The notes under the pieces are model-generated. The model ran no database searches. It was not told the DNA's origin and saw only the letters and a list, made by a program, of their open reading frames with translations. Position numbers and translations under genes: made by a program. This document shows, piece by piece, positions 35,138 to 44,700 of a stretch of DNA of 64,000 nt. Every line of letters starts with the position of its first letter. Positions within the stretch are counted from its first letter, which is position 1. Source of the DNA: VXYL01 sp965200375 (GTDB lineage: Bacteria; Pseudomonadota; Gammaproteobacteria; Pseudomonadales; Azotimanducaceae); contig OZ241353.1 in the NCBI GenBank assembly GCA_965200375.1, positions 1,922,001-1,986,000 on the forward strand, given 5' to 3'.

Positions 35138-35890
35138 ATGAGTGACACAGCACAGACCTACCACTTCATCATTGATGCTCTGACACCGGACCGGGTGCCG
35201 ATGGCCCGGCTCGCGGAGTACATCGCGGACTTGGCCCGGCTGCTTGGCCACCAGGAGCACGTCCACTTCGGTCGGGTGGAGTCGGGCAGCCTTGCTTTGG
35301 TACCGCAGGTGGAGCAGAGCTACTACCCGCTCGTCCAAGAGCGATTGAGGGCCGCCAACAGCGCTGAGGGCATTCCCAAGGACGTGGTCGACGCGGTGGA
35401 GTCGCTCAACCACCGTCTCGCCCAAGATGACGCGACAGGCAGTCTCCGTGACGACAGTGGTGCCGAGATCATCAAATTCCCGGGCCGAGACATGCCCGCA
35501 CCGCAGACATTCGGCCCGTTCAAACAGCTATGCGCGTTCGACGGCGTGTTGATTCGAGTGGGCGGCAAGGACGAAACCGTCCCAGTGCATCTGCAAGCCG
35601 GAGATGCCATCCACATCTGCAACAGCACGCGCGACATGGCGCGCCGCTTGGCCCCGCATCTCTACCAAGGCACCTTGCGCGTGTGGGGCGAGGGCCGTTG
35701 GGAGCGCGAAGCGAACGGCCGCTGGAAGCTCATCCGGTTCGACATCAGCAAGTTCGAGCAACTGGACGACGCGCCTATCGACGAAGTGGTGCGGCGGCTG
35801 CGCGAAGTGGAGGGCAGCGGCTGGCAGCGATTCGACGATCCGCTGGCCGAGATCCAGCGGTTGCGCCGCGACTCGGACGAGGACGAATAA
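35138..35890 (+). CDS. Hypothetical protein paired with a PIN-domain protein
   Basis: This encodes 250 residues. The N-terminal part (YHFIIDALTPDRVPMARLAE, YIADLARLLGHQEHVHF) and a central beta-rich region (FDGVLIRVGGKDETVPVHLQ, YQGTLRVWGEGRWEREANGR) suggest two small domains, with an acidic C-terminus (RLRRDSDEDE). I recognise no family. The stop is directly followed by the start of a PIN-domain gene with one base between them, so the two are surely co-translated. It may be an antitoxin-like controller, or a specificity subunit, of the PIN nuclease; at 250 residues it is far longer than ordinary VapB antitoxins. Confidence 0.65.
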   Translation: MSDTAQTYHFIIDALTPDRVPMARLAEYIADLARLLGHQEHVHFGRVESGSLALVPQVEQSYYPLVQERLRAANSAEGIPKDVVDAVESLNHRLAQDDATGSLRDDSGAEIIKFPGRDMPAPQTFGPFKQLCAFDGVLIRVGGKDETVPVHLQAGDAIHICNSTRDMARRLAPHLYQGTLRVWGEGRWEREANGRWKLIRFDISKFEQLDDAPIDEVVRRLREVEGSGWQRFDDPLAEIQRLRRDSDEDE

Positions 35891-35891
35891 G

Positions 35892-36425
35892 TTGGCCGTG
35901 TTTGACAGCACGACGCTGTTGTATCACCTTGACCCCAACGCAAAGCCGCCAACAGACCCAAACACGGGCCAGCCAGTGGCTAGAGCGCAGGAGCGAGTGG
36001 ACTTGCTCTTGGAGACCTTCAAGGCGCGAGAAGAGACCGTTCTCGTCCCCACGCCGGTGCTTTCAGAGGTGCTTGTTGGTGCCGGCGAGGCCGGGCCACG
36101 GTACTTGGACATCCTCAGCAACACTTCGCGCTTTCGCATTGCGCCGTTCGACGAGAGAGCGGCGATAGAGCTTGCCGAGATGACCCGCAAGGCGCACTCA
36201 AGCGGCGACCTTCGAGCAGGCACGGACCTCACCCGAGCGCGGTTGAGATTCGATCGGCAGATACTCGCCATCGCTCGCGTGCAGAACGAGGATCACATCT
36301 ACACCGACGATGGGAACATGAGCACGATCGCGAAAGCGGAAGGGTTCACAGTCACGGCAACCGTAGAGCTTCCTCTGCCTGCCGGCCAACCGTCGCTCCC
36401 CTTCTCGACCCCGACGGAGGCGTGA
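35892..36425 (+). CDS. PIN-domain nuclease
   Basis: This is 177 residues from a TTG at 35892; a GTG at 35898 is an alternative. The four acidic PIN positions are visible: Asp in VFDSTTLLYHL, Glu in TPVLSEVLVG, Asp in RLRFDRQILAIA and Asp in YTDDGNMSTIA, so it should be an active Mg-dependent RNase. It is longer than most VapC toxins because of an N-terminal loop (DPNAKPPTDPNTGQPVA). The upstream partner is the unknown 250-residue protein. It converges on the CBASS operon with 26 bases between the stops. Confidence 0.75.
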   Translation: MAVFDSTTLLYHLDPNAKPPTDPNTGQPVARAQERVDLLLETFKAREETVLVPTPVLSEVLVGAGEAGPRYLDILSNTSRFRIAPFDERAAIELAEMTRKAHSSGDLRAGTDLTRARLRFDRQILAIARVQNEDHIYTDDGNMSTIAKAEGFTVTATVELPLPAGQPSLPFSTPTEA

Positions 36426-36451
36426 GACTCTCGACGACACGGAAAACTGGG

Positions 36452-37552
36452 TCAGCGATCGGGCGTGTATGGCAGCACCGGTTGGCGCAGAAACGCGCTG
36501 GCCACCTCTTCTCCCTGCCGGCGCAGTGCGCTCGCCGCCGCTGGCACCAACTCATCGACTGACCGTTGCCAGTCGTCCAGCGCAATCGGTTCGCCAGCCA
36601 CGCTCGCCGGCGTCACCCGAACCACACCGTCTGCGCCGACCAGAAGGGTCGCCTGCCCTTGGGCGTTCAGGGACTGGAAGTGGATCGCGCCATCGATCAC
36701 GTCTCGCCAAGCGAGCAAGCCGCCTTTTCGATGCCGTTCGGAGACCCGATACGGTGCGCCGCCGCAGCCGATGCTCAAGATGCGAATGTCGTCGCGGCTC
36801 ACCTTGAAGCAAGAGAGCGCATCCACCAGTGCCACCATGACGGGATCGTTGGCGAACAGGCCGCCGTCGAGAAACGTGTAGCCGCCATCTTCCAGCGGCT
36901 GAAAGAAGGTTGGCGCGGCGGCGGTTGAGGCGGCCACTTTGGTGATGCGTTCGTTGGCGTCCTTCGTGAAGTCCGGATGATGGGGCGTCTTGAAGATGTA
37001 GGGCTCGCCGAAACGCCCGTCCACTGCTGGAATGCACAGCCGAGCGCCGCACTCGCCCAGCGTCGTGCTGCCGAAGTGCTCGCGAAGCAGCCCGTTGAGG
37101 GCGTCTCGGTCGTAGCGGTAGCGCATCAACTTGCGCAGTCCACGGTACTTTCGTCTGACGGTTCCAACCGCTCCGACGGGTGGCGGAGGGAAAATCTCGC
37201 AGCCGCGCTGCACATAGAGGTCGCGTATTTCTGCGGCCCGCAGGCCACACGCGAGCCCCAAAGCGATGATGCCGCCCGTGGACGTTCCGGCGATGAGATC
37301 GAAATGGTCGATCAGGCGTCCAGCCGGCAAGCGTTCTTCCAAGCCAGCCAAAAAGCTCGCCGAGAACACGCCGCGGATGCCGCCACCATCAATGGAGAGA
37401 ATGCGGAAGGGCTCGTCGTCCGACCAAGGAAGCGGCACGCGCCGCGTCTTGAGCGCTCCGGCGGAGCGCTTGGACGGCAAGCCGCACTGCCATGGCGTGT
37501 CAATGACTTGTACCGCCACCAACCCATCTGCCCGTTGCCAGCCAACCTTCAT
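36452..37552 (-). CDS. capV: CBASS patatin-like phospholipase effector CapV
   Basis: This encodes up to 366 residues. The patatin signatures are complete: oxyanion loop IDGGGIRGVFSASFL at residues 54-68, nucleophile elbow IAGTSTGG with Ser91, and the catalytic Asp in FLDGGLFANDPV. CapV effectors bind the cyclic dinucleotide made by the CD-NTase and degrade membrane phospholipids, killing the infected cell. The ATG at 37552 overlaps the E2 gene by 53 bases; family members usually begin close before the DGGGIRG loop, so a downstream GTG could be the true start. It is the last gene of a three-gene CBASS operon. Confidence 0.87.
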   Translation of the reverse strand: MKVGWQRADGLVAVQVIDTPWQCGLPSKRSAGALKTRRVPLPWSDDEPFRILSIDGGGIRGVFSASFLAGLEERLPAGRLIDHFDLIAGTSTGGIIALGLACGLRAAEIRDLYVQRGCEIFPPPPVGAVGTVRRKYRGLRKLMRYRYDRDALNGLLREHFGSTTLGECGARLCIPAVDGRFGEPYIFKTPHHPDFTKDANERITKVAASTAAAPTFFQPLEDGGYTFLDGGLFANDPVMVALVDALSCFKVSRDDIRILSIGCGGAPYRVSERHRKGGLLAWRDVIDGAIHFQSLNAQGQATLLVGADGVVRVTPASVAGEPIALDDWQRSVDELVPAAASALRRQGEEVASAFLRQPVLPYTPDR

Positions 37553-37940
37553 AGCAGGCCAACCACTCGATCGTCCAAGGGATTACGGTGTCGGCAGCAC
37601 GGTGGCGGCGCGGGTCGAATCTGTCGGTCGGCGGGTGAAAGAGACACAGCCAAGGCAACACGGGGTGCCACGGATTGCCGTACACGTGCGGAATCGCCTC
37701 GCCGGGCATTTCGTTCCGCCCGTGCAGCAGAGGATTGAACACCATCACCAGCGGATTGGGCACACCGGGGCCGGGAGGTGCGACGCGAAGGATGACGCCC
37801 ACGGTGTAGGTCTTGTGGAGCGGTCTGAGTTCGCCTTCCCAGGCCACCCGTTGCTTGTCTCGGTGCTTGACCCTGAACTCTGGCCATTTGGCCCGCATGT
37901 CCCGAGCTTGAGTCATCGTCGTCTGCGGTCGCCGCTTCAT
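37500..37940 (-). CDS. CBASS E2-like ubiquitin-conjugating-fold protein
   Basis: This encodes 146 residues from the ATG at 37940, which overlaps the CD-NTase stop (TGATG). The core reads IPHVYGNPWHPVLPWLCLFH with the putative catalytic Cys99, then ADTVIPWTIEWLACYEGWLA and GRWVGGG, the pattern of the stand-alone E2-like proteins in type II-short CBASS. It is thought to conjugate the CD-NTase C-terminus to a target and so raise its activity. No E1 domain or deconjugase gene is present, which sets the subtype. Coupling to both neighbours supports fixed stoichiometry. Confidence 0.82.
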   Translation of the reverse strand: MKRRPQTTMTQARDMRAKWPEFRVKHRDKQRVAWEGELRPLHKTYTVGVILRVAPPGPGVPNPLVMVFNPLLHGRNEMPGEAIPHVYGNPWHPVLPWLCLFHPPTDRFDPRRHRAADTVIPWTIEWLACYEGWLATGRWVGGGTSH

Positions 37941-39148
37941 CACGCCCACCACTTGCCGCCATGGAACTTGTGCTTCGGCGTGGCGATGCCGGTGGCCGCC
38001 GCGCCAGGCAGGGCTACGCGACCGCCGTTGCGAAGGTGCCTCCTCTTCCCCCGCCTCAACTCGCGCTCTACGAAGTGTTCGACAGCATCCGCAGTCGGCC
38101 CCTCGCCGAACAACGCCACCATGATCTGCCGGATCTCGCCGAGATCGCCGTCTTGCAGTTGCTCAAGGCGTTCGACGAGCCGTCGCAGGGCCTTCACGAA
38201 CACCTCTTGGTCGCCCAAGTTCGTCGGCCAACGGTCGGTGAGCACGTCCCGTGGGCACGCCGGGTTCTCGACATGTACGCGCCGGTGGGCTTGATGGGAG
38301 CGTTCGAAGAACGCCAGCATCTCTTGCGCTTGATGCAGCACCTCCTCGAAGAGCGTGTTGGTCTGGCCGGCGGCATCCGCCACCAGCTTGGACATCATGA
38401 TCGACGGCGGCTTGCGTCCGCCTCTGTCTTGGTACTGCACGTTGCGCCACCGCTTCAGCAGTTGCAGCGCGACCACCGCCAAGGACTTGCGCGAGGCGGG
38501 TTCGGGCGGCGGAACCGGGTCCGTCTCCGCCGCTTCCACGAGCAGCGACGCTTCGTACGCACGGGTTCGAGAGGCATACTGCTCGCCGAAGCCGGTATCT
38601 GGCGTGGCTCGCTTGAACCACTCGGCAAAGCCGAAGGGATTGGCCAGGATGCGTTCGCCGCCGTTCTGCGGGTGCTTGTGGTGGAAGATGTTGCTCTCCC
38701 GTTCCGGCGTCCTCGGCACGCGCTCCGCTGGCGTCACGTCGATGTGCATGTCCGCGTACCCGACGGTCACGCAGCGCGCTCGGCGCTCGACCTTGCCGTG
38801 GTAGCGGGAGCCCGGCTTGCCGTTGAGAGCCCTGAACAGCAGGTCGAGAACCTCCTGGGGCGACAATCCCCGGCACCCGGCCTGCAGCACCATGTCCAGG
38901 TCGTAGTCGTCTTGGGTGACGCCGGAGGCGATGGCGGCCCCGATGGCCATCGAGCCCTGCGGGTAGAACAGGTCGATCCGCCCGGCGAGTGGACTGTCTT
39001 CGTCGTCGAGCCGCTCCGCAATCGTCTCGTAGCGCTGAACGGCCTTGTCGTGCGCCGTCTGGCTGAGCTGGACGCGGATGGCGATGTCCGCGAAGAGCAG
39101 GTCCCACGCCTCGTCAAGCGCCATCGCGCGGCTGCTGGAAGGTCTCAT
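37940..39148 (-). CDS. CBASS CD-NTase (cyclic oligonucleotide synthase)
   Basis: This encodes 402 residues from the ATG at 39148. The nucleotidyltransferase motif is FYPQGSMAIGAAI (Gly65-Ser66) followed by DDYDLDMVL with the two metal-binding Asp residues near 83-85, and the third in MHIDVTPAERVP. The C-terminal GKWWA tail is where an E2-like partner would attach it. It makes a cyclic nucleotide signal on phage infection that switches on the patatin CapV. It heads the minus-strand operon and is divergent from an XRE-ImmA/IrrE gene across 81 bases. Confidence 0.88.
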   Translation of the reverse strand: MRPSSSRAMALDEAWDLLFADIAIRVQLSQTAHDKAVQRYETIAERLDDEDSPLAGRIDLFYPQGSMAIGAAIASGVTQDDYDLDMVLQAGCRGLSPQEVLDLLFRALNGKPGSRYHGKVERRARCVTVGYADMHIDVTPAERVPRTPERESNIFHHKHPQNGGERILANPFGFAEWFKRATPDTGFGEQYASRTRAYEASLLVEAAETDPVPPPEPASRKSLAVVALQLLKRWRNVQYQDRGGRKPPSIMMSKLVADAAGQTNTLFEEVLHQAQEMLAFFERSHQAHRRVHVENPACPRDVLTDRWPTNLGDQEVFVKALRRLVERLEQLQDGDLGEIRQIMVALFGEGPTADAVEHFVERELRRGKRRHLRNGGRVALPGAAATGIATPKHKFHGGKWWA

Positions 39149-39170
39149 GGTTGCCTCCGCCCCATAGGGG

Positions 39171-39205
39171 TTTACAAAAGAGGGTGTAGTGTAGCATACT
39201 GTCAA
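39171..39205. promoter_or_regulatory. Divergent promoter region between CBASS and XRE-ImmA/IrrE genes
   Basis: On the plus strand TTTACA (39171-39176) and CATACT (39195-39200) are 18 bases apart, giving a start about 25 bases before the ATG at 39230. On the minus strand a perfect TTGACA lies at 39205-39200 facing the CD-NTase gene, although its -10 is not clear. An imperfect dyad (AGTGTA-G-CATACT, 39188-39200) sits on the plus -10 and might be the XRE operator. Confidence 0.5.
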
Positions 39206-39229
39206 CCCAACTCAAGGGGAGATTCGCAC

Positions 39230-40294
39230 ATGATCGGACGACGCTTGAAGTTGGCGCGAAGCGCAGCGGGGTTGTCGCTTCGCGGATTGGAGGATGCAAT
39301 CGACAACCGCGTTACGGCGCAGGCCATCAGCAAGTACGAGCGCGACGAGGCCATGCCCGGCTCCGGCGTCTTGATTGCGCTGGCCAACGCCCTCGGGGTC
39401 GCCGTGGACTACTTGGTGGGCGATCCCGAGATGGTATTCGAAGGGGTCGAGTTCCGTCGGCAGGCCATCGGCAGCAAGCGCGAGGAAGCCCAAGTGGAAG
39501 CCAAGGTGCTGGGGCTGTTGGAGCGCTATCTCACGGTGGAAGATCTGCTCGGGCTGCCGAGCGTGGAGTGGGACAAGCCGCGCGAAGCGCCTTTCCCTGT
39601 GGAGGTGAGCGTGGTCGAGGCGGACCGTGGCGCGCGCGCCCTTCGCGCCCATTGGGGGCTCGGCATCGAGCCCTTGGCCAGCCTGGTTCAGGTGCTCGAG
39701 GATCGGGGCGTCAAGGTGTTGGCGGCAGACCTCAGCGGCGTCGACGGCTTGGTCGCCCACGTTCGACGGGCCGGCGGCCACCCGGTTCCGGTGGTGGTCG
39801 TCAACAGCAGCACTTGCGGCGAGCGCCAGCGCTTCACGATGGCCCACGAGCTTGGCCACATGGTTCTCTCCGCCGGCAGAAAGGTAGACCCGGAGGACGC
39901 GGTCAACCGATTCGCCGGTGCGTTTCTCATGCCGGCGGAGGCGCTGTGGTCCGAGGTGGGCAAACGCCGAAACTCCATCGGGCTGGGGGAGCTGTTCGAC
40001 TTGAAGTTGCTGTTCGGCGTCAGCGTCCAAGCGCTCACGAAACGCTGCCTGGAACTGGGCATCTTCGGGCCAACGCTGTACAAGAGGCTCGCTCGCGAGT
40101 TCGGTCGCCGCGGCTGGAGCAAGCCGCCGTTCGTAGAACCGTTGTCGGATCGGCGGGACGAGCGCCCCCGCCGCTTCGAGCGGCTCTGCCTTCGCGCCTT
40201 GGCCGAGGGCGTGGTCTCCGAACCCAAGGCCGCCGAACTGCTGAACATCACGGTGGCGGAGCTAAACCAGCGGATGGAAGAACCGCCGGAGTAG
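39230..40294 (+). CDS. XRE helix-turn-helix plus ImmA/IrrE-type zinc peptidase
   Basis: This encodes 354 residues from the ATG at 39230, with AAGGGGA upstream. Residues 1-65 are an XRE DNA-binding domain (RLKLARSAAGLSLRGLEDAI, TAQAISKYERDEAMPG). The middle is an ImmA/IrrE (M78) metallopeptidase with the zinc motif TMAHELGHMV (His206, Glu207, His210), then FAGAFLMP. Such proteins repress a promoter and cleave a regulator on a stress signal. The next gene is a PIN nuclease 13 bases on, which suggests a toxin-antitoxin-like pair. Its position divergent to CBASS makes it a possible controller of that operon too. Confidence 0.82.
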   Translation: MIGRRLKLARSAAGLSLRGLEDAIDNRVTAQAISKYERDEAMPGSGVLIALANALGVAVDYLVGDPEMVFEGVEFRRQAIGSKREEAQVEAKVLGLLERYLTVEDLLGLPSVEWDKPREAPFPVEVSVVEADRGARALRAHWGLGIEPLASLVQVLEDRGVKVLAADLSGVDGLVAHVRRAGGHPVPVVVVNSSTCGERQRFTMAHELGHMVLSAGRKVDPEDAVNRFAGAFLMPAEALWSEVGKRRNSIGLGELFDLKLLFGVSVQALTKRCLELGIFGPTLYKRLAREFGRRGWSKPPFVEPLSDRRDERPRRFERLCLRALAEGVVSEPKAAELLNITVAELNQRMEEPPE

Positions 40295-40307
40295 AGGTGG
40301 CGCAGTA

Positions 40308-40874
40308 GTGGCTGCAAACGACCGTGATGTGGTGGTGGTGTCGGATACGTCCGTCCTGATCGATCTCGAGAGAGGCTCGCTGCTCGAGGCGGCGTTCCGT
40401 CTGCCGTTCGCGTTCGCCGTGCCAGACCTGCTCTACGAGCGGGAGCTGAAGGCGAAGGGCGGCAGCAGGCTGCGCGAACTCGGCCTGCAAGTTGCCGAGT
40501 TGGACGGCGACGGCGTGGCGAAGGCCGTGGAGTACCGCAAGCGAGTGCCCGCACTGTCGTTGCCGGACTGCTTCGCCTTGTCCCTCGCCGTGCAGGGCAG
40601 ATGGACCCTTCTGACCGGCGATGCGAAGCTGCGCAGCCTCGCCAAAGGCTCCCGGGTGGACTGCCACGGCCTGCTCTGGCTGCTCGACGAAATGCTCTCG
40701 GCCGGCGCGGCGACTCCGCAAGCGCTCCACGATGGCCTTGCGGCCGTCAGCGAGCACCCAAGATGCCGACTGCCCAAGGGGGAGGTTGGCGAGCGGCTGC
40801 GCCTGTTTGCCGCACACGCCGCACAACGGGCTGAGCGCAACGGCAGCCGAGCGGTCTCGCCGGATCGTCCTTGA
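40308..40874 (+). CDS. PIN-domain protein paired with XRE-ImmA/IrrE
   Basis: This encodes 188 residues from a GTG at 40308. PIN landmarks: VVSDTSVLIDLERG (Asp), DLLYERELKAKG (Glu), LSLPDCFALSLA (Asp) and LLTGDAKLRSLA (Asp). It is longer than VapC and carries a C-terminal extension (LLWLLDEMLSAGAATPQAL) seen in PIN proteins with metallopeptidase partners. Together with the preceding gene it forms a likely two-gene module in which the XRE-M78 protein silences the PIN RNase. Confidence 0.76.
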   Translation: MAANDRDVVVVSDTSVLIDLERGSLLEAAFRLPFAFAVPDLLYERELKAKGGSRLRELGLQVAELDGDGVAKAVEYRKRVPALSLPDCFALSLAVQGRWTLLTGDAKLRSLAKGSRVDCHGLLWLLDEMLSAGAATPQALHDGLAAVSEHPRCRLPKGEVGERLRLFAAHAAQRAERNGSRAVSPDRP

Positions 40875-40934
40875 ATTCGCGGTGCGCCTCGCGGTTCAAG
40901 GTGGGCCTTGGCGTGCCACAGTCCCCGCTTCCGC

Positions 40935-40972
40935 TTGCCCGTCGGCCCTCTGGGTGTGTAATCTCCTACACA
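40935..40972 (+). promoter_or_regulatory. Promoter with overlapping palindromic operator for vapBC
   Basis: TTGCCC (40935-40940) and TGTAAT (40957-40962) are 16 bases apart. The -10 box lies inside the palindrome TGTGTAATCTCCTACACA (40955-40972) with perfect 6-base arms. This is the expected arrangement for autorepression by a ribbon-helix-helix antitoxin. GGAGG at 40979-40983 precedes the vapB ATG. Confidence 0.62.
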
Positions 40973-40988
40973 TTCAGCGGAGGCAACG

Positions 40989-41225
40989 ATGAGCCATCGA
41001 GTGAACGTCATCGTACAAGACGACATTTGGGCGCTGCTGAAGCGTATTCCGGCAGGCGAACGCAGCCGGACCGTCAACGCCGCGTTGCGCGAGTGGGCGC
41101 AGAAGCGGCGCCGGCTCGACGCCGTTGCCGAGATGGACCGCCTGCGGGCGAACTCCGCCGCCAAGACCGTGACGACTGCGGAGATCGTTCGCTGGATCCG
41201 AGAAGACCGCGACGGAGGGCACTAA
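40989..41225 (+). CDS. vapB: Ribbon-helix-helix antitoxin VapB
   Basis: This encodes 78 residues. The N-terminal RHH (HRVNVIVQDDIWALLKRIPA, GERSRTVNAALREWAQK) binds DNA. The C-terminal tail with VTTAEIVRWIREDRDGG should plug the toxin. It starts 5 bases after a GGAGG, and a palindrome over its promoter is the likely operator. The toxin gene begins one base after the stop, the standard arrangement of a type II module. Confidence 0.8.
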   Translation: MSHRVNVIVQDDIWALLKRIPAGERSRTVNAALREWAQKRRRLDAVAEMDRLRANSAAKTVTTAEIVRWIREDRDGGH

Positions 41226-41226
41226 G

Positions 41227-41685
41227 GTGGCCAAGCCGCTCGTCGTGCCGGACGCCTCGGTGATTCTGAAGTGGGTTCTGCCGCCGGCAGACGAAACCGA
41301 TGTCGAAACAGCGTTGGCGTTGCGGGATTCCATTGCGTCCGGCGACATCCGGGCCTTGGTGCCGGACTTGTGGGTCTACGAAGTCGGCAACACGCTGGCG
41401 CGGCGGTTTCCGGCCCAGGCATCCCGCTTGCTCGACGCGCTCTTTCGCTTCGACCTGACCACTGCGCAGCGCTCCCGGCGGTGGCTGAGCCACGCTTTCG
41501 AGCTGACGCGCCGCTACGGCGTGACCTTCTACGACGCCGCCTACCACGCCCACGCCATTGTCGAACAGGGCGTGTTCGTTACCGCGGACGCCCGCTACCT
41601 GCAACGTGCAGGGGAGACGAGCGCCATGCATCTTTCGGCATGGCCCACGGGCGATAGGGACGCCGCAAGCCTTTCTCGTACTTGA
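41227..41685 (+). CDS. vapC: VapC toxin (PIN-domain RNase)
   Basis: This encodes 152 residues from a GTG at 41227. The four acidic sites are present: VVPDASVILKWVLPP (Asp), DLWVYEVGNTLARR (Glu), VTFYDAAYHAHAI (Asp) and FVTADARYL (Asp). Length and order fit an intact VapC RNase that cleaves tRNA or rRNA when VapB is lost. It is the last cargo gene before drmA, 105 bases upstream of it. Confidence 0.84.
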   Translation: MAKPLVVPDASVILKWVLPPADETDVETALALRDSIASGDIRALVPDLWVYEVGNTLARRFPAQASRLLDALFRFDLTTAQRSRRWLSHAFELTRRYGVTFYDAAYHAHAIVEQGVFVTADARYLQRAGETSAMHLSAWPTGDRDAASLSRT

Positions 41686-41790
41686 GCGCGTTAGCGAACG
41701 GCACTGTGTACGGCGGCGCTGGTCGCCGCAGGAACGACGCCCACCCCATCCGCTAGACTGCGGGAACACCAGCATCCACGTGGCGGCGCC

Positions 41791-44700
41791 ATGGCAGAAA
41801 CCGACAACCCTTCCCCTGCCACCTCCGCCGAAGTCCGCGCCTATCTCGCCCGCGCGCTCGACATGGATCTCATCGGCCCGCCGGCGGGCCACGCGCTCGC
41901 CGAAGAACGCATTCCCGGGCGGGTGCGGCCCTCCAACTGGTACCTCACGGGATTTCTCGTGCCCACGGACGCGCCGCCGGAGCAGACCGCCGATGCGGAC
42001 GAAGAGGAGGAGCTGGACGAAACGCCCGCCGCGAGCGGGCTGGCGGAGGAGTCGACGGCGGATCGGCGGCCAGCGCGGCGCGGCTTCTTCCCGTCCTCCA
42101 TCGGCGTCAGCTTTCTGGTGGCTGCGGAAGTGGAAGCGCTGGACGTCACGGCCCGCTGGGGCGACTACGCGCTCGCCCAAGTCGAAGACGACGAAGGCAA
42201 CAATACGCCAGTGTGGAAGCGCGGGCCGAACGAAGCCACGCTGCGCCTTCGCACGGGCGACGAAGGCCCCCACGCCGTGCCGAACGGCAACGGCTTGGCT
42301 ATCCACGTTCGCGAACGCTCCATAGACACTGCCACGCTGCCGGAGATGCCCGCCGGCACCCGCGCCGTATCCGTCTTTCTGGTGAACCAGCGCGAGCCCG
42401 CTGCGGAACACGCCTTGGCGGATACGGCCTACGCCTTCCAAGCCGAGCTCGAAATCCGCAGCGGGCAGCCCTTCGTGCCGCGCCCGAATCCCCGGCGACC
42501 AAGGGCAGACGACTGGGACGACCAAGTGGGAGACCTGCACTACGCGGACACCCCCGAGTACGCCACCGGCCACGGCGTCGCCGCGGATTGGGACTTCCAA
42601 GGCAGCGTTTGCCGTGCCGTGCGAACCACGTGGATCGCCCGTGCGCACGTTCACAGAACGGCCACCGCGAACGTGCCCGGCGTTGAACTCGGCATGGAAG
42701 TGCTTGGCGCACTTGCCGACGGCGAAGCAGCGGATTCCGCCCTGACGCCGCTGGTACGCGACTACCGCGCATGGATCGACACCCAGCGCGAGCGCTTGCA
42801 GACGCTCGCCGCCCCTCGCCACGCAACCGCCGAGCAACTGCTGGTGCAAGCCGCCTTGGCGGCCAACCGCATCGCCGCCGGCATCCAAACGCTGAAGCAG
42901 GACGAAGACGCGCTGGACGCCTTCCGCGTCGCCAATTGCGCCGTCGCCTGCGCCTTGCGCAAACGCCGGCCAGAGGACTCCAAGGAGGGGCCGCCGCAGT
43001 GGCGCGCATTCCAGCTCGCCTTCATTCTGCTGAACCTCGCCGGCCTCGCCGATCCCGAAGACCCGCACCGCGAAACCGTGGACTTGCTGTTCTTCCCCAC
43101 CGGCGGCGGCAAGACGGAAGCGTACCTGGGTCTCGCGGCGATGGCGATGGTGCTGCGCCGCCTGCGCCACCCACAGGAGAACGGCAAGGCCGGCGCCGGC
43201 GTCAGCGTGGTGATGCGCTACACGCTGCGTCTGCTCACCCTCGATCAGCTAAGCCGCGCCGCTGGCCTCGTCTGCGCGTTGGAACTCGAACGCGAGAAGA
43301 ACGTGGCCCGCTACGGCGAGTGGCCCTTCGAGATCGGCCTGTGGGTGGGCAAGGCCGCCACGCCCAACGTGATGGGCAGAAGGGGCGAGAACCGCTCGGA
43401 TTCCGCCCGCGCCAAGACGCGCCAGTTCAAGGCGAATCCAAGCGCCCGCCCGGCGCCCATCCCCTTGGAGAACTGCCCGTGGTGCGGCGAGCGGTTCGAG
43501 CCGGAATCCTTCACGTTGCTGCCGAGCGACGACAAGCCCACCGAGCTGCGCGTCGCATGCGCGGATTTCGATTGCGAGTTCAGCGGCGAACGGCCGCTCC
43601 CCGTGCTGGGGGTGGACGAGCCCATCTACCAGCGCCTGCCGGCATTCCTGATCGCCACCGTGGACAAGTTCGCGTCCCTGCCCTGGGAGGCGAAGGCCGG
43701 CAAGCTGCTCGGCGGCGCGGAACGGCACGACGAACGCGGCTTCTACGGCGCCGCGGAACCGGCAAGCATCGGCGCCAAGCTGCCGCAGCCCCTGCCGCCG
43801 CCGGACCTGGTGATCCAGGACGAACTGCATCTCATCTCCGGCCCCCTCGGCACGATGGTGGGCCTCTACGAGACGGTCATCGACGCGCTGTGCAGCCGCG
43901 GCCTTGGCGAAGCCAGGCGAGCCCGCCCGAAGATCGTCGCCTCCACCGCCACCGTGCGCCAAGCGCAAAGCCAGGTGCAGGCGCTGTTCGCCAGACGCGA
44001 GACCTGCGTATTCCCGCCGCCCGGCGTCAAGCGGCAGGATTCTTTCTTCGCCCGCACTGTGGAGGGCGACGACGAAGCGCGGCTCTATCTCGGCATCGCC
44101 GCCACCGGACGCAACCCGAAGGTGCTGATGCGGCGCGTCTGGCTGGCACTGATGGCGGCGGCGCAGAAGGCGTACCGAGACGCTGGCGGCGCCAAGAACG
44201 AAGCGAATTCCGCCGACCCCTACATGACCGTGCTCGGCTACTTCAACAGCCTGCGCGAGCTCGGCGGCGCTCGGCGCATCCTCGAAGAGGAAGTGCGCAA
44301 CACCGTGCAGCGCTACGGCGAACGCAAGCGCGTCGGAGAACGGCGCGGCTTGTTCCGGGATCGCCGCCGCCTGTCCGACGTGCTGGAACTCACCTCCCGC
44401 GTTTCCACGGACCAAGTGGCCGCCGCCCGGCGTCGTCTGGAGGCCGCCTTCCACGAGGATCGCCGCGTGGACTGGGCCATCGCCACCAACATGATCTCGG
44501 TGGGCTTGGACATCCAGCGCTTGGGTTTGATGCTGGTTCTAGGCCAGCCGAAGTCCCACGCCGAGTACATCCAAGCCACCAGCCGAGTCGGGCGCGATCC
44601 GCAGCGCCCCGGCTTGGTGGCCACGTTGCTCAACATGCACAAGCCCCGCGACCGCTCCCACTACGAGCGCTTTCGCCACTACCACGAGACGTTCTACCGC

